DNA of 5,081 nucleotides, from assembly GCA_009773075.1 (NCBI GenBank), contig WOUX01000141.1, positions 1 to 5,081 of the forward strand, given 5' to 3'. The translations under genes were made by a program, and so were the position numbers. The notes below the pieces were generated by a model. That model did no database searches and had not been told where the DNA came from. It saw only the letters and a program-made list of their open reading frames with translations. Of the stretch, positions 4,982 to 5,081 are shown piece after piece (positions within the stretch are counted from its first letter, which is position 1; every line of letters starts with the position of its first letter). This stretch comes from a bacterium (GTDB taxonomy: Bacteria; Desulfobacterota; UBA8473).

Positions 4982-5081
4982 GATGGCAAAGTAAAAAGCT
5001 CCAGATGCAAGGCGCGCAAATCCTGAGGAGTGAGGCGTACTTAGGGGTACGCCGCAACGACGAAGGATGCAGTGCAACGCC
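4982..5081. repeat. Left part of a palindromic intergenic repeat (cut by window edge)
   Basis: From about 4982 the sequence stops looking coding and becomes GC-rich with internal pairing. There is a perfect hairpin GGCGTAC (5034-5040), a six-base loop and GTACGCC (5047-5053), flanked by GATGCAAGGCGC (5005-5016) and GATGCAGTGCAACGCC (5066-5081). It resembles, from memory, dispersed intergenic elements of deltaproteobacterial genomes that begin AAAAAGTCCAGATGCAAGGC and end with the complementary arm. The right arm would lie just beyond the window. AGTAAAAAG occurs at 4963-4971 and again at 4990-4998, so the left boundary is uncertain. It may also help end the aroF transcript, since no clear terminator is seen in 4897-4981. 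Confidence 0.6.

Overview
The window looks like part of a bacterial aromatic amino acid biosynthesis locus. Moderate GC, strong Shine-Dalgarno sites, a TrpB2-type tryptophan synthase beta chain, a Thermotoga-type (class I-beta) DAHP synthase and a repeat at the right edge that resembles elements I remember from sulfate-reducing deltaproteobacteria suggest a Desulfobacterota-like organism. The taxonomic call is an inference and only moderately secure.

Layout. From 3.6 kb down to position 1, the minus strand carries a tryptophan operon: promoter, trp leader peptide, tandem terminators, trpB (TrpB2 type), trpE and the start of trpG, which runs off the left edge. From 3.66 kb rightwards, the plus strand carries a divergent unit: promoter, a 28-residue leader peptide packed with Phe, Tyr and Trp codons, tandem terminators and a DAHP synthase gene (aroF). 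The right end is a fragment of an intergenic hairpin repeat.

The main result is in the 764-base interval between trpB and aroF. It has no long gene but holds two back-to-back, previously unlabelled transcription attenuators. Each has a sigma-70-like promoter, a short leader ORF with clustered regulatory codons (W-C-W-W on the trp side; F-C-W-R-F-Y-F-I-F on the aroF side), an antiterminator/terminator switch, and then a second intrinsic terminator. The two second terminators are nearly identical to each other. On both sides the 3' arm of terminator 1 can also pair with the 5' arm of terminator 2. Opening the first terminator could therefore open the second as well, a domino arrangement proposed here as a hypothesis.

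The genes would work together as follows: aroF feeds the common shikimate pathway and is sensed through all three aromatic amino acids, while trpB/trpE/trpG form the tryptophan branch and are sensed through Trp. The aroF gene is broken as sequenced. About 27 codons, including the metal-binding GPC motif, are missing at an out-of-frame junction near 4258-4261, although everything on both sides is well conserved. This is either a recent mutation or an assembly error.
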